Part shown: one piece after another, positions 42,937 through 45,586 of the stretch
Numbering within the stretch: position 1 is the stretch's first letter
How the letters are laid out: each line of letters begins with the position of its first letter
DNA from: an uncultured Christensenella sp.
Lineage (GTDB): Bacteria > Bacillota > Clostridia > Christensenellales > UBA1750
Direction of reading: 5' to 3'
DNA length: 45,586 bases
Assembly: GCA_905193155.1 (NCBI GenBank)
Contig: CAJJNQ010000020.1
Span: 1 to 45,586 of the forward strand
Position numbers and translations under genes: made by a program
The notes under the pieces: model-generated
The model's database searches: none
What the model was told of the DNA's origin: nothing
The model's input: only the letters and a program-made list of their open reading frames with translations

Positions 42937-43941
42937 TTATTCTGCGGCCCGGCGCAGGACGTCCACCGCGGGCGCGGGGAGTCTTCCCAGCGGATCGGGA
43001 CCGATGTTGAGCAGATAGTTGATGCCGCGGGCGTTCAGGCTGCGGCGCAGCTCCCTGACGCGATCCAGACTCTTCCAGTTCTGGTCAAAGGGCTTATAGC
43101 CCCAGGTATCGTTCAGTGTGGCAGGGCATTCATAAAGGCCCGTGCGCACGAGGGCTTCGCCGGGACGGGAATCCGGCGCGTTGCCCGCGCCCTCCGCCGT
43201 GTCGAAGGCCTCTTCGTTGTCGCCGGTGGAGCGGTAATCCCCCAGGCCGTTGCCGATGCGGGAATTGACCAGGCAATCCGGCTGATAGTGCTTGATCATA
43301 TCGTAAAGCTCACGGCTCTGCGCAGGCTTTATGTCCATGGGCGTATCGCACCAGATCAGGCAAAGATCGCCGTATTGGGTCAGGATCTCCTTCATCTGGG
43401 TCTTGATCTTGCCTTCAAAGCAGCGGGCATAATCCTTTTTACCGTTCTCCGGGAAATCCCAGTCGTTGGTCCAGCTCATCACGCCGCAGTTGGTGTGGCC
43501 GAAGGTGTATCCGCCGCCGTCCGGCTCGTGCCAGTCCAGCTCTTCCGAATAATACAGTCCGAGCTTGAGTCCGTGGCGCGCACAGGCGTTGGCCAGTTCT
43601 TCAATGATGTCGCGCTGAAACGGCGTGCCGTCCACCACGTTGTAATCATCCCATTTGGTATGAAACAGGCAGAAGCCGTCGTGATGCTTGGAGGTCACGA
43701 CCATATACTGCATCCCTGCGTCCTTGGCGGTTTTTACCCATTCCTCCGCGTCGAACAGCAGCGGGTTGAAGGCCTGCCTCAGCTGTCCATATTCGCTGCC
43801 GGGAATTCTGAAATAGCTCTGCGCCCATTCCCCGATGAAGGGCATCCGCGCGCCGCGCCATTCTCCGCCGATCAGCGAATAAAGCCCGAAATGAATCATC
43901 ATGCCGTATCCGGCCTGTTTGAACCATTTCCGATTGTTCAT
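42937..43941 (-). CDS. Alpha-L-fucosidase-like glycoside hydrolase, GH29
   Basis: 334 residues. GH29-type catalytic barrel: MMIHFGLYSLIGGEW, FDAEEWVKTAKDAGMQYMVVTSKHHDGFCLF, YNVVDGTPFQRDIIEELANACARHGLKLGLYYSEELDW, and DLCLIWCDTPMD with the probable nucleophile Asp199. Shorter than typical fucosidases; the C-terminal beta-sandwich is absent and the usual WFDG is WCDT. No signal peptide, so it acts in the cytoplasm. It lies between the T-box leader (after a 54-residue membrane protein) and valS. Confidence 0.85.
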   Translation of the reverse strand: MNNRKWFKQAGYGMMIHFGLYSLIGGEWRGARMPFIGEWAQSYFRIPGSEYGQLRQAFNPLLFDAEEWVKTAKDAGMQYMVVTSKHHDGFCLFHTKWDDYNVVDGTPFQRDIIEELANACARHGLKLGLYYSEELDWHEPDGGGYTFGHTNCGVMSWTNDWDFPENGKKDYARCFEGKIKTQMKEILTQYGDLCLIWCDTPMDIKPAQSRELYDMIKHYQPDCLVNSRIGNGLGDYRSTGDNEEAFDTAEGAGNAPDSRPGEALVRTGLYECPATLNDTWGYKPFDQNWKSLDRVRELRRSLNARGINYLLNIGPDPLGRLPAPAVDVLRRAAE

Positions 43942-43953
43942 CCTGCTCCTCCT

Positions 43954-44118
43954 TTACAGAAAGCACAGCGCCGCGCCCGTGACGGCCAGCGCCAGCGCGA
44001 CAAGCTTGCCCGCGATTTTGAACCTCTCCGGAATGATCTTTCCCGCCAGCATAACCGCCACGCCGAGCAGCAGCAGCACAATTCCCGCAGGATTCATGCT
44101 CATCAGTCGGCTAAGCAT
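43954..44118 (-). CDS. 54-residue two-helix membrane protein
   Basis: This small frame (MLSRLMSMNPAG... to ...TGAALCFL) reads as two transmembrane helices (GIVLLLLGVAVMLAGKII and GKLVALALAVTGAALCF) with a short basic loop (PERFKIAGK) between. ATG at 44118 with GGAAGGTG about 8-9 nt upstream; stop 12 nt before the fucosidase start. It directly follows the T-box terminator, so it is expressed only by T-box read-through. No relative recognised. Confidence 0.7.
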   Translation of the reverse strand: MLSRLMSMNPAGIVLLLLGVAVMLAGKIIPERFKIAGKLVALALAVTGAALCFL

Positions 44119-44143
44119 GACCGATCACCTTCCTTTCGCACCG

Positions 44144-44180
44144 AAAAAACAGCCGTCCCGATCAAAATCAGGACGGCTGT
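44144..44180 (-). terminator. Terminator arm of the T-box
   Basis: Minus-strand 10-bp stem ACAGCCGTCC / GGGACGGCTGT-type with a loop of about 12 nt, followed by TTTTTTCGG. The 5' part of the stem overlaps the T-box antiterminator region. Confidence 0.92.
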
Positions 44181-44401
44181 GCCGTGGTACCACCTCATGT
44201 TCGCAAAAGCTAAAACGCCTTTGCCTCAAAGCGCAATAACGGGCGCAAACCGCCGCGCACTGGCGGCCGCAACGGCCCTCGCGCACGTCCCTCCGCAGGC
44301 GACCTTCCGAAACCGGACGCATGGAACGGTCTTTCAGCCGACGAACCGTCTCTCTGCGCGCGCCCTGCGCTTCGTACTCCTCCCGCATCGACAGGAATTG
44401 A
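44144..44401 (-). promoter_or_regulatory. Valine-type T-box leader
   Basis: Minus strand from the predicted start (about 44401): stem I with GGAGGAGTACG (AGTA S-turn), distal AGAGAGACGG...GGCTGAAAGACCG, specifier arm GGAAG-GTC-GCC with specifier GTC (44301-44303), a valine codon followed by a purine, and lower stem GCGGG/CCTGC. The T-box GAGGTGGTACCACGG (TGGT opposite NCCA) lies at 44181-44200, and a terminator follows. It responds to uncharged tRNA-Val and should raise transcription of the 54-residue gene, the GH29 gene and valS. Confidence 0.92.
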
Positions 44402-44407
44402 TGCTTC

Positions 44408-44436
44408 ATTATAACACGCCCCCGCCGCGCCGTCAA
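44408..44436 (-). promoter_or_regulatory. Promoter of the T-box/valS transcript
   Basis: Minus strand: TTGACG (44431-44436), 17-nt spacer, perfect TATAAT (44408-44413). Confidence 0.9.
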
Positions 44437-44463
44437 CGGGAGAATACTCCTCAGACCCGCACC

Positions 44464-44494
44464 GTTTGTAGGAGTACAATACATCTTGGACAGT
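44464..44494 (+). repeat. Left terminal inverted repeat of the IS
   Basis: 31 bp: GTTTGTAGGA, 12 variable bases, TTGGACAGT. Mirrors 45491-45521. Its outer end lies 27 bp from the -35 of the T-box promoter. Confidence 0.85.
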
Positions 44495-44581
44495 CGAAGA
44501 AAAAAAGAATGAGAGATAGAGTCTCATGTGCTAAAGTTGAGTTACCACACAACAACTTGGCGAAAGGAGACCATATCTCTC

Positions 44582-45508
44582 ATGAACAAGAGTATAACAC
44601 AGGACATGGCATACCGGCAATCTCTCATGAAGTACGCAGAAAAATACGGCGTCAGCCGCGCCAGTCGGAAATACAACAAGAGCCGGTCGTACATCTACTT
44701 CTGGAAGCAGCGCCGGGATGGAAGTGCGGCATCCCTTGCCTGTCAGTCCAGGCGGCCTCACAGCCATCCAAACCAGCATACGGAAGCAGAACGGAAACTC
44801 ATCCGGGACATGCGCCGCAGAAATCCAACCCTGGGCATGATTGAACTCTGGCATCGTCTGCGGCAACGCGGCTACACTCACTGCCCGGAGAGCCTGTTCC
44901 GTGTCATGCGAAAAATGGGTCTTTTTCCTGCTGAAAAGCCGAAAAATACGTACAAACCTAAGCCATATGAGCAAATGACCCATCCAGGTGAGTGCATACA
45001 GGTGGATGTGAAGGTCGTTCCGCGCAGCTGTATCACGAATCCGGATCTTCGCCTGTTCCAGTACACCACCACCGACGAATTTACCCGTCTGCGGTTTCTT
45101 GCCGCCTATCCGGAGCAGTCCACCTATTCTTCCGCGGATTTCCTTCGCAGACTGACCGCATGGTATGCACGCCGCGGTATCCAGGTAGAATGCGTCCAGA
45201 CGGACAACGGCTCCGAGTTTACCAATCGCTTCTCCGGCAGCAAACGTGATTTGCCAACACTGTTTGAGAAGACAGCTGCCGAGCTGGGCATTCGGCATAA
45301 GCTCATTCGTCCGTATACCCCGCGCCATAACGGCAAAGTCGAGCGCAGCCATCGCGAGGACCAGAAACGCTTCTACTCCTGCCATACCTTCTATTCATTG
45401 GACGATTTTGCAAAGCAGCTTGCCGTCCACAATCGCCGTTCTAACAGCTTGCCCATGAGGCCTCTTCACTGGCTTTCTCCCAACGAGTTCACTGTCCAAT
45501 TTGTTTGA
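44582..45508 (+). CDS. IS481-type DDE transposase
   Basis: 308 residues. N-terminal helix-turn-helix (DMAYRQSLMKYAEKYGVSRASRKYNKSRSYIYFWKQ), then an HTH_29/33-type region (NPTLGMIELWHRLRQRGYTHC), then rve integrase core with DDE: Asp142 (CIQVDVKVV), Asp208 (VQTDNGSEF) and Glu254 (RHNGKVERSHRE), giving D-65-D-45-E. It is a single intact frame, so the element may be active. ATG at 44582 with AAAGGAG about 13 nt upstream; the longer frame from 44528 is rejected. Confidence 0.92.
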   Translation: MNKSITQDMAYRQSLMKYAEKYGVSRASRKYNKSRSYIYFWKQRRDGSAASLACQSRRPHSHPNQHTEAERKLIRDMRRRNPTLGMIELWHRLRQRGYTHCPESLFRVMRKMGLFPAEKPKNTYKPKPYEQMTHPGECIQVDVKVVPRSCITNPDLRLFQYTTTDEFTRLRFLAAYPEQSTYSSADFLRRLTAWYARRGIQVECVQTDNGSEFTNRFSGSKRDLPTLFEKTAAELGIRHKLIRPYTPRHNGKVERSHREDQKRFYSCHTFYSLDDFAKQLAVHNRRSNSLPMRPLHWLSPNEFTVQFV

Positions 45509-45521
45509 CAATCCTACAAAC
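45491..45521 (-). repeat. Right terminal inverted repeat of the IS
   Basis: 31 bp, reverse complement of the left repeat at the outer 10 and inner 9 bases. The transposase stop lies within it. Confidence 0.85.
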
Positions 45522-45555
45522 AGACAAATCGGGATTTGTAAAGGAGATATACAAC

Positions 45556-45586
45556 ATGAAGAAAGTCTGCTTAGCGGTTTTGCCAG
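45556..45586 (+). CDS. Start of a probable exported protein, cut by the window end
   Basis: ATG at 45556 with AAAGGAG 10-11 nt upstream starts MKKVCLAVLP, which looks like the basic n-region and hydrophobic beginning of a signal peptide. Only ten codons are visible. It lies 35 nt beyond the right IS end, so its native promoter may be displaced by the insertion. Confidence 0.5.
   Translation, partial: MKKVCLAVLP

Larger units (their letters stand above)
44464..45521 (+). mobile_element. IS481-family-like insertion sequence, about 1.05 kb
   Basis: One transposase gene framed by 31-bp imperfect terminal inverted repeats at 44464-44494 and 45491-45521. The outer 10 bp (GTTTGTAGGA) and inner 9 bp (TTGGACAGT) match exactly between ends; the middle differs. 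I could not identify a direct target duplication next to either end, so a small uncertainty in the exact boundary remains. Confidence 0.85.

Noticed and set aside
42928..44844. Plus-strand open frame over the T-box, fucosidase and transposase start
   Set aside because: Runs through the T-box, terminator, promoter and IS repeat on the opposite strand; not a gene.

Overview
The window is a chromosomal stretch of a Bacillota genome, most likely a moderately GC-rich member of the Clostridia (inference). The signs are a ctsR-mcsA-mcsB-clpC operon, a B. subtilis-type PurR, a T-box leader reading a valine codon, a TPP riboswitch, strong GGAGG ribosome binding sites and sigma-A type promoters. Coding density is high. 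High GC at third codon positions creates many long antisense open frames, which were discarded. No tRNA, rRNA or CRISPR array was seen.

Layout. 1-2050: a lipoprotein with a Pro/Thr linker, divergent from metA, whose Glu111 predicts an acetyl-CoA enzyme. 2050-6710: the CtsR-controlled protein quality-control operon. 6744-7040: a frameshifted remnant of a TipA-type regulator. 7090-10596 (minus): a translationally coupled PD-(D/E)XK-type nuclease and SNF2 helicase, then a sugar isomerase/epimerase-like protein and a small membrane protein. 10747-13352: a LysM protein, a pentapeptide-repeat-like protein, a decayed acetyltransferase and a membrane-anchored XRE regulator. 13508-16271: a GH51 arabinofuranosidase with a small cysteine-rich protein, divergent from an ArsR-type regulator. 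16504-20456 (minus): a thiamine salvage cluster thiM-thiE-thiW-thiD-tenA under a TPP riboswitch, with a second, unassigned, hairpin-rich leader in front of thiW. 20467-24616: a MATE exporter, a lipoprotein resembling a catalytically dead transglutaminase, and a PrsA-like foldase. 24655-30759: glmU-pth-phosphatase-mfd. 30925-37516: a duplicated-domain protein, purR, a flavodoxin, murC, exonuclease III, tadA and cysK. 37663-40085: a lipid glycosyltransferase and folC. 40246-44436: a valine T-box whose transcript covers a 54-residue membrane protein, a GH29 fucosidase-like protein and then valS. 44464-45521: an IS481-type element inserted 27 bp from the T-box promoter, followed by the start of a truncated secreted-protein gene.

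Most of the window is conserved housekeeping. The parts that deserve a second look are the thiE-thiW leader, the T-box operon with a glycosidase ahead of valS, the nuclease/SNF2 pair, the dead transglutaminase and the palindromic operator between the arabinofuranosidase and its presumed regulator.
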